Positions 15,027 to 23,552 of a DNA stretch of 43,924 nt are shown here, in pieces (position 1 is the first letter of the stretch; each line of letters begins with the position of its first letter). This DNA is from Gammaproteobacteria bacterium. Its GTDB lineage: Bacteria; Pseudomonadota; Gammaproteobacteria; DSM-16500. Below the pieces are notes generated by a model. The model ran no database searches and was not told the DNA's origin. It was given only the letters and a program-made list of their open reading frames with translations. Location of the stretch: assembly GCA_013286495.1 (NCBI GenBank), contig JABDFQ010000013.1, positions 1 to 43,924 on the forward strand. Direction: 5' to 3'. The position numbers were made by a program, and so were the translations under genes.

Positions 15027-16592
15027 CTAATGAATGGGAGGTTTTGCTTTGGCGCGTATCTTATCACCGGATCCAGGAGATGTCTTATTTGCCAGAGCTT
15101 TTTTATTGGCAAGAATGGCGAGAGAAAAAAACAGGACAAAAATAAACCAGAAAGGATCAACGCCATTATTTAACCAGGGAGTGAGTCCATACATGGGTTG
15201 CACCGTGCTTTGCAATACTCCGGCTTTAAATTGCGGAAGACTGGCTTGTACATTGCCATGCTGGTCAATGATGGCAGTAATACCATCGTTACTGACAAAA
15301 AGTACCGGTTTGGCAAATTCCAGCGCGCGCATTGCTGCCATTTGCAAATGCTGTGATTCAGCACTGGAATGACCAAACCAGGCGTCATTGGTGAGCACCA
15401 GAAGCATGTTGATTGTTTTATCAGGCGAACGCGTCAGATCAGGGAAAGCAATTTCATAACATATCGATGGTTCTATCTTTAATTTATTTACTGTCAGGGG
15501 AGGTTGATTTCTCGGGCCTTCAGCCATTTCAGACATGGGTATGTCGAGAAATTGCAAGGTATTGGCAAGCCAGGATTCAAAAGGCGTGAATTCACCAAAC
15601 GGTACGAGATGACGTTTTGTATAGGGAGGCTGTAATTCAGCACCCAGGGTAATAATCGCATTATAAAAAGTTTTATTGTCAGGCCGGCGAATGGGTATGC
15701 CGAGAATAAGTACGGAATGACTATCTTGTGCTTTTTGATGCAACTCATTAATCAGTGGCTGCACATTTTGCAATGGAATGGGTAAGGCGGATTCTGGCCA
15801 GATAATGATGTCAGCTTTTCCCCAAAGTGGTTCAGTGAGTGAGTCATAGGTGTGCAGTGAGAGTTCCAGGTATTCAGGCGACCATTTGACGGTTTGTGGA
15901 ATATTGCCTTGCACCAGAGCAACAGAGACGGGCTTGCCCTGTGTGATTGTCCAGGGAATAAAGCTGCATATCCCACCGAAAGCACAAATGATGGCGATCA
16001 TAAGCAAGCTGAGCCAGCAGGATTTGAAATGGCGATGCTGATAATGTCGCGCAGCATTCACCAGTAAACCACTGCATATTGTTAGCAGCAGGGTGATGCC
16101 ATAAACGCCGATGAGCGCTGCGTATCCTTTTAATGGCCAGTGCGTTTGGCTATAGCCGAGAAATAACCAGGGAAAAAAAGCACCGCGCAGCATTTCCATC
16201 AATAACCATATGGCGGGAAAAGCATAGAGCATTTTTTCGGGGGTGTTTGCGGGGAAGTAATGATTAAGAATATAGCCAACCGTTGCTGGAAAGCAGGAAA
16301 GAATGGCGATGAAACCAGCAGTAATCAGGAGTGCCAATGCAGTGGGTACATTGCCAATGACATGTATGCTGATAAAAATCCAGTACACGCCTGAAGTGAA
16401 TAAACCCACACCAAATAAAAAACCCAGATAAAACGCTTTTTTACGCGAAGGCGCGACTTTTAACCACAAGCCAAGCAAACCAGCAGGTGCAAGTATGGCG
16501 AATGGAAATAAATTATAAGGAGCAAAGGCAAACATCAGGACAATTCCGAGCAAGATTGCGAGGAATCCATCCATCAGAAAAGATTTTTTCAT
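15027..16592 (-). CDS. lnt: Lnt, apolipoprotein N-acyltransferase
   Basis: Lnt adds the third acyl chain to the N-terminal cysteine of lipoproteins in the inner membrane, completing their maturation. The 521-residue protein has about seven hydrophobic segments in its first 210 residues, then a nitrilase-like periplasmic domain with the triad Glu267 (IIWPESALP), Lys326 (YTKRHLVPFGE) and Cys378 (SICYEIAFPDL). A last membrane helix lies near residue 485. It heads the lnt-leuS-lptE-holA-nadD-rsfS run, and several of its likely clients (LptE, RlpA, the L,D-transpeptidase) are encoded in this window. Confidence 0.97.
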   Translation of the reverse strand: MKKSFLMDGFLAILLGIVLMFAFAPYNLFPFAILAPAGLLGLWLKVAPSRKKAFYLGFLFGVGLFTSGVYWIFISIHVIGNVPTALALLITAGFIAILSCFPATVGYILNHYFPANTPEKMLYAFPAIWLLMEMLRGAFFPWLFLGYSQTHWPLKGYAALIGVYGITLLLTICSGLLVNAARHYQHRHFKSCWLSLLMIAIICAFGGICSFIPWTITQGKPVSVALVQGNIPQTVKWSPEYLELSLHTYDSLTEPLWGKADIIIWPESALPIPLQNVQPLINELHQKAQDSHSVLILGIPIRRPDNKTFYNAIITLGAELQPPYTKRHLVPFGEFTPFESWLANTLQFLDIPMSEMAEGPRNQPPLTVNKLKIEPSICYEIAFPDLTRSPDKTINMLLVLTNDAWFGHSSAESQHLQMAAMRALEFAKPVLFVSNDGITAIIDQHGNVQASLPQFKAGVLQSTVQPMYGLTPWLNNGVDPFWFIFVLFFSLAILANKKALANKTSPGSGDKIRAKAKPPIH

Positions 16593-16770
16593 AAGCGGGT
16601 TTCAGTTTTTCATCAGCGGAAGCCTGCAAGTTTACTGGAGACAATGGAATAAAGTCCAGATTTGCAATACTTGCGAGTCAATGAATATTTCTTGTTTTCG
16701 GATTACATTTTTGATAGCGTGCATCACTCAAAATATTGAAGTGAAAATAAATAACAATATGGAGTTATCC

Positions 16771-18300
16771 ATGAATAAAACCAAACAAATTTCTTCTGGC
16801 GTATTAGTCGGAATATTATCAGGCTGTTTACTTACGCCTGTTCATGCTGCTACCAATAATAATATTGAAGCAAATCTGGCAAGACTGGAAAAAGAAGTGG
16901 CGAGCCTGAAAAAACAGGTCAACGCAAAAAAAACCAATACGAAAACGGTGGCTCCTCCAACGAATGCAGCATCAGTTACTGCTGCGAAGAATCAAAAGAA
17001 AGTGGATACGGTTCAGGCTGTCGATGATGGCAATCTTCACTTTCAGCAATATCTACCCTTTGATCCGGATGTCCCAGGACAGGCTTATGTTTCCTCCGGC
17101 CCATATGTTGGTGTCAAAATTCAATTTGCTGGCAACAACCTGATTGTTAACAGCCCTAGTGTCAATACCGATTTGCAATTACTGGTGATACGCAAGAATA
17201 TAATTAATCAATTAAATGCCACGCTCGGTGAAAGCGGCATTCAGCCAACGCATTCACATGTGTTATTGAGTGGCGTGATTGAAGGACAGGCAAATTATAC
17301 CAATCATGGTGGTGCGCCAAGTACAACTGACATTGACGTAACCAACGTTTCGCTGGATACCACGATTCTGGGCCCTTCTGACTGGCTGCTGGGATATGTG
17401 GAGTTGAGTTATAACAATAATGCGCCAATTGGCGATGTTTTTGTTTCAACCAGTAATTATCGTGTCAGTAATTCACGTGTTTATGTGAATAAGGCATTCG
17501 TTACTATCGGTAATCTGACTTGCTCACCATTTTATTTTACCTTTGGTCAGTTCTATGCCCCATTTGGTACGTACTCAACCGTGATGGTAAGTGATCCCCT
17601 GACGAGATTAATGGCAAGAACCAAGGTGCGTGCACTGCAATTAGGTTTCGCGCAACAAAGCGACAATGCATTTTATGCCTCTGCGTATATTTTCCGCGGT
17701 GATTCCCATGAAAATTCTGTGGCAAAGGTCAGGAATGGCGGTATCAATATCGGCTATAAATTCGATCTCGGATTTCTCACCGGTAATATCGGTGGCGGTG
17801 TGATCGCCAATATTGCTGATTCTGGTGGCATGCAATTTGGTGTTAATTTCCAGGAGTTCGAACAATTAGTCCATCGTGTTCCTGCTTATGATCTGCGTGC
17901 TGCTTTTAATATCGGCCAGCATCTGGATTTGATAGCAGAATATATCGTAGCCTCGAGTCGCTTTAGTCCACTGGATATGTCATTTAATAATCATGGCGCC
18001 AAACCAGGTGCACTCGATCTTGAAGCAGCATTTTCCTTTAGCCTGTTTGATCGACCGAGCTCCATTGGTATTGGTTATGGCAATGCTAATCAGTTGCTGG
18101 CGATGGAATTACCGAATACACGTAAATTTATCGTATTTAATACGTCATGGTGGAGAAATACCCTGCAAAGTCTGGAGTTCAGAGTGGATAGACAATACGC
18201 TTCAAGTGCTGTTGCAACAGGTGCAGGTGGCTTTGAGGTTGAACCCCAGGAAGGCAAGCTGGATCGGGCGATTACCGCGCAGTTTGATTATTATTTCTAG
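16771..18300 (+). CDS. LbtU-family siderophore porin
   Basis: The protein has 509 residues from the ATG at 16771, preceded by GGAG eight bases away; the open frame begins at 16681 but the signal peptide starts only here (cleavage after TPVHA, about residue 26). Residues 30-55 form a short coiled coil (IEANLARLEKEVASLKKQV), then a low-complexity linker, then a beta-rich region with porin-like alternation ending in Phe (AQFDYYF). This is the layout of Legionella LbtU, the outer-membrane receptor for legiobactin, and its Coxiella relatives. No TonB box or plug domain is visible. I found no convincing Fur box upstream, so iron control is not shown. Confidence 0.75.
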   Translation: MNKTKQISSGVLVGILSGCLLTPVHAATNNNIEANLARLEKEVASLKKQVNAKKTNTKTVAPPTNAASVTAAKNQKKVDTVQAVDDGNLHFQQYLPFDPDVPGQAYVSSGPYVGVKIQFAGNNLIVNSPSVNTDLQLLVIRKNIINQLNATLGESGIQPTHSHVLLSGVIEGQANYTNHGGAPSTTDIDVTNVSLDTTILGPSDWLLGYVELSYNNNAPIGDVFVSTSNYRVSNSRVYVNKAFVTIGNLTCSPFYFTFGQFYAPFGTYSTVMVSDPLTRLMARTKVRALQLGFAQQSDNAFYASAYIFRGDSHENSVAKVRNGGINIGYKFDLGFLTGNIGGGVIANIADSGGMQFGVNFQEFEQLVHRVPAYDLRAAFNIGQHLDLIAEYIVASSRFSPLDMSFNNHGAKPGALDLEAAFSFSLFDRPSSIGIGYGNANQLLAMELPNTRKFIVFNTSWWRNTLQSLEFRVDRQYASSAVATGAGGFEVEPQEGKLDRAITAQFDYYF

Positions 18301-18707
18301 GACAATTTGCGCAATTCATTCAAATAAACTTCATCTTCTGGCGCGACTCCAGTCTGTTGTGCCAGAGAGATCATCCTGCAAAGACATTCCATCATCCTGT
18401 GCTGAACCTCATGAACATCGGAATAAACATTACATAACCGCTGATAAACTTCTGCGATGCCAGCAGGGCGATTGGTGTGGATCTGTTCCCTGAGCGCAAG
18501 ATGCAAACTCATATGAAAGAAAGGATTTTCTTCCATCGCAAATTCCACTTTTAGATTTGTCGCATTGAGCAAGTCATGAAATTGTGGATGCTGTCTGATT
18601 ATCTCTGCCAGCTGTGCTTCGCTTGCATCCAGCGGTTGCTTGCTGAGATATTTTTGCCAGACAGTAAAAAAATAATGACGATAGGCATCACGATCATTGG
18701 TATACAT
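18297..18707 (-). CDS. DUF1841 family protein
   Basis: This 136-residue protein matches DUF1841, a family of uncharacterised proteobacterial proteins. Typical marks are the N-terminal YRHYFFTVWQKYLSKQPLD, MEENPFFHMSLHLALREQI and the closing E.YL..LR. It appears all-helical, soluble and cytoplasmic. The ATG shares one base with the nth stop (TGATG), so it is translated from the nth transcript; this nth-DUF1841 pairing recurs in gammaproteobacteria but gives no mechanism. It ends four bases inside the convergent porin gene. Confidence 0.85.
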   Translation of the reverse strand: MYTNDRDAYRHYFFTVWQKYLSKQPLDASEAQLAEIIRQHPQFHDLLNATNLKVEFAMEENPFFHMSLHLALREQIHTNRPAGIAEVYQRLCNVYSDVHEVQHRMMECLCRMISLAQQTGVAPEDEVYLNELRKLS

Positions 18708-19348
18708 CAGGTTTTATCCAGCGTTTTATGTTTGTATTCACACAAGTCACGAATAATGCAGGTTGGACATTTGGGTGATCGTGCAATGCAAGTATAGCGA
18801 CCATGCAGGACTAACCAGTGATGTGCATTTTTTTTAAATTCATCCGGTATGACTTTCATTAATTTCGTTTCAACTGCCAGTGGCGTTTTGCCCTTGGCAA
18901 GTCCGGTTCGATTGGAGACACGGAAAATATGCGTATCCACTGCAATCACGGGTTCACCAAAGCAAGTATTCAATATCACGTTGGCTGTCTTCCTGCCAAC
19001 GCCTGGCAAGGATTGCAATGCTTCACGATTATCTGGTACTCGCGAATGGAATTGTTCAATCAGCAATTTACAGGTAGCAATAATATTTTTCGCCTTACTG
19101 CTGTAAAGTCCGATCGTTTTTATATATTCCTTCAGGCCACTTTCTCCAAGCGCCAGCATTTTTTTAGGGGTGGGAGCTGCTTTAAACAAGGCGACGGTTG
19201 CTTTATTGACTCCTTTGTCAGTCGCCTGTGCCGATAAAATGACTGCAATCAGTAATTCAAAGTCGTTGTGATAAACAAGTTCAGTAGTAGGATGCGGCAT
19301 GGCTTTCTGAAAGCGCATGAAGATTTGCCGGACGATTTTCTCGTTCAT
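18707..19348 (-). CDS. nth: Nth, endonuclease III
   Basis: Endonuclease III is a DNA glycosylase/AP lyase that removes oxidised pyrimidines in base-excision repair. From the ATG at 19348 the protein has 213 residues. The helix-hairpin-helix LPGVGRKTANV carries catalytic Lys120, and Asp138 lies in VDTHIFRV, the same numbering as E. coli Nth. The C-terminus has the 4Fe-4S ligands in CIARSPKCPTCIIRDLC (C-x6-C-x2-C-x5-C). An upstream in-frame TTG two codons earlier is an unlikely start. It is first in a two-gene unit with the DUF1841 gene. Confidence 0.97.
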   Translation of the reverse strand: MNEKIVRQIFMRFQKAMPHPTTELVYHNDFELLIAVILSAQATDKGVNKATVALFKAAPTPKKMLALGESGLKEYIKTIGLYSSKAKNIIATCKLLIEQFHSRVPDNREALQSLPGVGRKTANVILNTCFGEPVIAVDTHIFRVSNRTGLAKGKTPLAVETKLMKVIPDEFKKNAHHWLVLHGRYTCIARSPKCPTCIIRDLCEYKHKTLDKT

Positions 19349-19422
19349 GAGCAACTCGGGCTATTTTGGTTTTTGGTGAGCACATCATAATACAATTCGT
19401 GCCATTTGGTGAGGATTCGTTT

Positions 19423-19428
19423 TATAAT
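19423..19428 (+). promoter_or_regulatory. -10 element upstream of the ArnC-like gene
   Basis: A perfect TATAAT at 19423-19428 lies 42 bp before the ATG at 19471 in the divergent nth/glycosyltransferase gap. No good -35 hexamer is seen at 17 bp, so confidence is limited. Confidence 0.35.
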
Positions 19429-19470
19429 CCCCGACCGTGAAAGTCATTTGTCAGGAGAAGGTTTGTCATC

Positions 19471-20442
19471 ATGCCGCAACCGTATATCAGTCTTGTTATT
19501 CCGGTGCACAACGAGGAAGAAGTGCTTGAAGAATTGTATCACCGGCTAACTTCTTCACTGGATAAAATAGGGAAACCGTTTGAAATCATTCTGATTAATG
19601 ATGGCAGTACCGATAAATCCGCACAATTATTGCAACAGTTGCATGAGCGACGCCCTGAACAAATTCGTGTCATTGAGTTTAACGGTAATTTTGGCCAGCA
19701 TATGGCTATCATGGCTGGATTTGAACGCGTGCGCGGTCAAATTGTTATCACCATGGATGCTGATTTGCAAAATCCTCCAGAAGAAATTCATAAATTGGTA
19801 ACGGCGATGGAAGCTGGTCATGATGTCGTCAATACTTATCGTCAGGATAGACAGGATTCCTGGTGGCGTTTGCAGGTTTCCAGATGGCATAACCGTCTGC
19901 GGGCTTACATGATGCCGAAATTAAAGATGCGGGATGAAGGCTGCATGTTGCGTGCCTATCAGCGCAGTATCGTTGACCTGATGGCAGCAACCGGTGAAAG
20001 CAGCACATTTATTCCTGCACTTGCCTTGACGTATGCTGCCAACCCAACAGAAGTGGGAGTCGCGCATGCTGAAAGAAGTGCAGGCACATCGAGTTATAAT
20101 TTATACAAACTCATTCGCTACAATTTTGATCTGGTGACAGGATTTTCAGTATTTCCGCTGCAAGTATTCACCATGATTGGTTTATTGATTTCCATGTGCA
20201 GTTTTGCATTTGTTATCTTCCTCATTCTGCGTCGTCTGATTCACGGTCCTGAAGTGGAAGGTGTGTTTACATTATTTGCCATTATGTTCTTCCTGCTGGG
20301 AATAGTATTGTTTGGTCTTGGTGTGGTGGGAGAATACGTTGGCAGGATTTATCAGGAAGTGCGCAAACGCCCACGCTTTGTCATAAAGCATGTGCTGGAA
20401 AAACAGGAAAAACCGGAATTGCAATTAACCGTTGCTGAATAG
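19471..20442 (+). CDS. ArnC-like family 2 glycosyltransferase (undecaprenyl-phosphate acceptor)
   Basis: This 323-residue protein is a GT2 transferase with a GT-A fold: SLVIPVHNEEEVLEEL at the start, IILINDGSTDKS, and a DxD in ITMDADLQNPPEEI. Two C-terminal membrane helices (about 235-255 and 270-292) fit enzymes that load sugars onto undecaprenyl or dolichyl phosphate. FNGNFGQHMAIMAGFE.. is close to ArnC, which transfers 4-formamido-arabinose for lipid A modification. None of the other arn genes is nearby, so the donor sugar is uncertain; a GtrB/DPM-type role is the alternative. The start has a good AGGAGAAGG upstream. Confidence 0.7.
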   Translation: MPQPYISLVIPVHNEEEVLEELYHRLTSSLDKIGKPFEIILINDGSTDKSAQLLQQLHERRPEQIRVIEFNGNFGQHMAIMAGFERVRGQIVITMDADLQNPPEEIHKLVTAMEAGHDVVNTYRQDRQDSWWRLQVSRWHNRLRAYMMPKLKMRDEGCMLRAYQRSIVDLMAATGESSTFIPALALTYAANPTEVGVAHAERSAGTSSYNLYKLIRYNFDLVTGFSVFPLQVFTMIGLLISMCSFAFVIFLILRRLIHGPEVEGVFTLFAIMFFLLGIVLFGLGVVGEYVGRIYQEVRKRPRFVIKHVLEKQEKPELQLTVAE

Positions 20443-20510
20443 TGTTTCAGGTGGGTGTCAGCTAAAAAACATGCTGGCATGACAAATAATAAAAAAATAA
20501 GGAAACAGGG

Positions 20511-21095
20511 ATGTATCTTGTTGCTGGTGTCGATGAGGCAGGACGTGGTCCGCTTGCAGGACCTGTGATTGCTGCTGCTGTGATTCTTGATCCCAACCAT
20601 GATATTGATGGATTGGCTGATTCGAAAAAACTGTCTGCGAAACAACGCGAAGAATTATTCGGGCAAATACGCAAATATGCGCTTGCCTGGTCTGCTGCAC
20701 GCGCGACAGTGTTGGAAATCGATACGATTAATATTCTTCAGGCATCATTATTAGCCATGCAACGTGCTGTGCATGCTTTGTCGCTGCAACCACAAATGGC
20801 ATTGATCGATGGAAATAAATGTCCAATTCTCAATTGTCCTTCGCAAGCCATTATTGGGGGTGATGCAACCGAACCTGCCATCAGCGCTGCATCCATCGTG
20901 GCCAAAGTGTTGCGTGATCGTATCATGATGATGCTGGATAAAAGATATCCGGTATATGAATTTGCCAGACACAAGGGATATCCAACTGAATTACACATGA
21001 ATGCATTGCGCAATCATGGAGCAAGTAAAGTGCATCGCCGCTCGTTTGCGCCGGTCGCGGCATGCCTTGAAAATGAATTAACTAAAACAGGATAA
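20511..21095 (+). CDS. rnhB: RnhB, ribonuclease HII
   Basis: RNase HII cleaves RNA in RNA-DNA hybrids and at single ribonucleotides misincorporated in DNA, starting ribonucleotide excision repair. The 194-residue length is typical. The N-terminal [16 protein letters not shown] has the first two metal-binding acids (Asp8, Glu9); further acids are in [10 protein letters not shown] and in [13 protein letters not shown]. The start is supported by AAGGAAACAGGG. Its 3-prime end overlaps a convergent small gene by 14 bp. Confidence 0.97.
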   Translation: MYLVAGVDEAGRGPLAGPVIAAAVILDPNHDIDGLADSKKLSAKQREELFGQIRKYALAWSAARATVLEIDTINILQASLLAMQRAVHALSLQPQMALIDGNKCPILNCPSQAIIGGDATEPAISAASIVAKVLRDRIMMMLDKRYPVYEFARHKGYPTELHMNALRNHGASKVHRRSFAPVAACLENELTKTG

Positions 21096-21303
21096 CAGGT
21101 TGTCTGCTGACATCTTGTCCTGCATAACCCATGGTAATGTCGTTTGAATTAACTTTTGGCGCGATATGGGAATGATTTTTGAATGTTGAACCTAACGCTT
21201 TTAATTGGGGAGAATTCTTGTTGAAGGCTGATGATTGTGCATTGACGGTAGAGAGTGTGAAGACAGCTAACACGGACACGATGATCATAAGACTTTTTTT
21301 CAT
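21082..21303 (-). CDS. very small exported protein, unknown
   Basis: This is a 73-residue protein starting at the ATG 21303, with GGGAGGA upstream. It has a clear Sec signal peptide ([22 protein letters not shown]). The mature peptide is only about 51 residues, polar, without cysteine, and ends SRQPVILF. No family is recognised. The strong ribosome-binding site and signal peptide argue that it is a real gene even though it overlaps the convergent rnhB end by 14 bp. Confidence 0.55.
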   Translation of the reverse strand: MKKSLMIIVSVLAVFTLSTVNAQSSAFNKNSPQLKALGSTFKNHSHIAPKVNSNDITMGYAGQDVSRQPVILF

Positions 21304-21392
21304 TTTTCCTCCCAGACACATAAAGTGTATCTGCTAAATTAATGCTCATTATACAAAATTGATCGCCATTATCCAATATTTAATTGAAATGC

Positions 21393-22676
21393 TCAAGTAT
21401 GAGCATATTGTTCATGGGTTTCATTTTGCTCAATCCAGCTTGCATGCTTTTGCGGTTTCATCAGATAACATGCAACAAATGAGCATGCAGCAATCATCAT
21501 GATATAAACAGCAGGTGCCATGACTGACTGGAAAACGTGAATCGAAATAGTTGAGACAATTGGACTCAAACCGCCAACGATGGCATAAGCAAGGTTATAG
21601 CCAGAATAGCGTATGTGCGTGGGAAAAAGTTGCGTCAGTACACCAAGATAACCAGCGGGGAACATGCCAAACAGGATGGAAAAAATTAAATAACTCACTA
21701 TGACCCAGGTAAAACTTTGTAATTGAAACAGGAAAAATAAGGGATAAGTGAGTAAAGCTAAAGCAGCTGAATTTATCAGGTGTGCGCGACGATAGCCAAT
21801 TTTGTCAGCAAGCAAACCGCCAGCAATGATGGCAATGTTCATCAGGAAAAGACAGATCGTATTGATATACATCAGTGTGGTGAAATCATAATGCAAATAT
21901 TGATGCAAATATTGCGGCCAATATAAATAAAGAAAAATTGCAATCGCGCCAAGCGCCACCAGAAACATGCCCGCAAAAATTTCCTTGCGCGAGCGTTGCA
22001 ACAAAACGATAAATGGAATACGTGCAATATCTTTTTGCGCTAATGATGCAAATGCAGCTGTTTCCTGCAATTGTCGTCGCAGAAAAATAGACAAGATGCC
22101 AAACATGCCACCCAGCAGAAACGGAATACGCCAGCCATAGGTGATCAATTGATCAGGCGATAATAATGTGGATAAGGTGCTGGTTGTAAATGAACCCAGT
22201 AAAAGACCAAGATTAGTTCCAACAAAGAGAATTCCTAAAGAGAGTCCGCGCTTGTTTGGCAGGGAATGTTCAAAAACGAAAGTAATAGCCGCAGGTATTT
22301 CTCCGCCAAATGCCAGTCCTTGCATCATTCTGAATATGAGAAGCATAAAAGGTGCAAAATTTCCAATTGCATTGGCAGTCGGTAGAAGACCAATAGCAAA
22401 TGAGGGAACTGCCATGAATAAAACAGTGAGCAGAAAAGTCACTTTTCTGCCATGTCGATCACCAAGATGAGAAAAAATAATCCCGCCCAATGGACGTAAT
22501 AAATACCCAATTGAAAAGATGGCAAGTGTTTTGAGAGTGGCAATATAGCCAGATTGATCAGCAAAAAAAACCTTTTCAAGAATCGGTGCAAGGAAAATGT
22601 AAATGATAAAATCATAACATTCGAGCATGCAGCCGAGCGCTGATAAGATTAATAATTTTCGTTTATTACTTTTCAT
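21393..22676 (-). CDS. MFS transporter, metabolite:H+ symporter (ProP-like) family
   Basis: This 427-residue protein has twelve predicted membrane segments and the MFS loop motif GDRHGRK between helices 2 and 3. The N-terminus LGCMLECYDFIIYIFLAPIL and RMMQGLAFGGEIPAAITF are typical of the metabolite:H+ symporter group (ProP, KgtP, ShiA relatives), which import osmolytes, organic acids or amino acids with protons. The substrate is not deducible. Its start lies inside the last codons of the upstream cyclic-nucleotide/DUF1003 gene (11-bp overlap), so the two are translationally linked. Confidence 0.85.
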   Translation of the reverse strand: MKSNKRKLLILSALGCMLECYDFIIYIFLAPILEKVFFADQSGYIATLKTLAIFSIGYLLRPLGGIIFSHLGDRHGRKVTFLLTVLFMAVPSFAIGLLPTANAIGNFAPFMLLIFRMMQGLAFGGEIPAAITFVFEHSLPNKRGLSLGILFVGTNLGLLLGSFTTSTLSTLLSPDQLITYGWRIPFLLGGMFGILSIFLRRQLQETAAFASLAQKDIARIPFIVLLQRSRKEIFAGMFLVALGAIAIFLYLYWPQYLHQYLHYDFTTLMYINTICLFLMNIAIIAGGLLADKIGYRRAHLINSAALALLTYPLFFLFQLQSFTWVIVSYLIFSILFGMFPAGYLGVLTQLFPTHIRYSGYNLAYAIVGGLSPIVSTISIHVFQSVMAPAVYIMMIAACSFVACYLMKPQKHASWIEQNETHEQYAHT

Positions 22677-23472
22677 TTAATTTATTAAGAACCAACTCCA
22701 GTTTTTCCAGCACTTCTTCAATTTGTAATTCTGATTTCAGATTAACCTTGTAATCCATTTCCGCGGCCAAATGATCTTTCTTTGCCTGCCTGCCCTGGCT
22801 CATCATGATAACAGGTGCCTGAATGGCGGCAAGACAGGAGAGTATCAGATTCAGCAATATATAGGGATAAGGATCTGCAGGCTGGAAAAATACGGCATAA
22901 GTATTTACGAATATCCAGATGACGATAATAATTGTAAAAACAATAATAAACGTCCAACTACCAATAAAGTTTGCAAAACCATCCGCCGCACGATCGGCAA
23001 AGGTCAACTCCGCTTCCATCTCATCATTTACATTACGTGTGACCTGTTGTTCCAGCAGCGCATTGGTATCGCGAATCCGTCTGGCAAGCACGCCGAGTAA
23101 TTTGATGGATATATCAGGATATTTCTTGAGAAAGGAAACGAAAGTATTTTGCTTCATTTCGAGCAGCACAGTTTTTTCAGCAGCGGTGGCGTTCGCGGTA
23201 CGTCTGGAAATTTCAAACATGGTTAATTCACCAAACATTTCACCTGGACGCAAATGTGATAAAACAACTGGCTGGCTATTCGCATCATTAATGCTAATGA
23301 TAACGCTGCCTTCCTGAATGATATAAATTGAATTAGCGGCCTGACCATGTTTGAAAATCACATCATGATAGTTTTTTTCGAGCACCGTCCAGTGTTCTGC
23401 CATTTCTTCGAGTTGCGAAGGAGATAAAGATGAAAATGCTGGTATCTTTGCTAAAAATTGCGTACTAACCAT
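22666..23472 (-). CDS. cyclic-nucleotide-binding domain plus DUF1003 membrane protein
   Basis: This 268-residue protein has two parts. Residues 10-130 form a cyclic-nucleotide-binding (Crp-like) beta-roll with GSVIISINDANSQPVVLSHL and the phosphate-binding-cassette-like PGEMFGELTMFEISRRTANA. Residues 145-240 are a DUF1003 module: FADRAADGFANFIGSWTF, a long hydrophobic helix, PYPYILLNLILSCLAAIQAP and the polar MMSQGRQAKKD. The C-terminus is a coiled coil. It is probably an inner-membrane protein whose activity responds to a nucleotide or other ligand. The overlap with the MFS gene suggests it regulates or accompanies that carrier. GGGAGAA precedes the ATG. Confidence 0.85.
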   Translation of the reverse strand: MVSTQFLAKIPAFSSLSPSQLEEMAEHWTVLEKNYHDVIFKHGQAANSIYIIQEGSVIISINDANSQPVVLSHLRPGEMFGELTMFEISRRTANATAAEKTVLLEMKQNTFVSFLKKYPDISIKLLGVLARRIRDTNALLEQQVTRNVNDEMEAELTFADRAADGFANFIGSWTFIIVFTIIIVIWIFVNTYAVFFQPADPYPYILLNLILSCLAAIQAPVIMMSQGRQAKKDHLAAEMDYKVNLKSELQIEEVLEKLELVLNKLNEK

Positions 23473-23552
23473 GGCCGTTCTCCCTGTGCTTGACCGTTGC
23501 TCTGACTTTATCCTATGCTATGAAAACGGCGATTAACAATAAAGGGATTTTT

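Noticed and set aside
16593-16770. Possible Fur box before the LbtU-like gene
   Set aside because: I found no convincing match to the GATAATGATAATCATTATC-type consensus in the gap.
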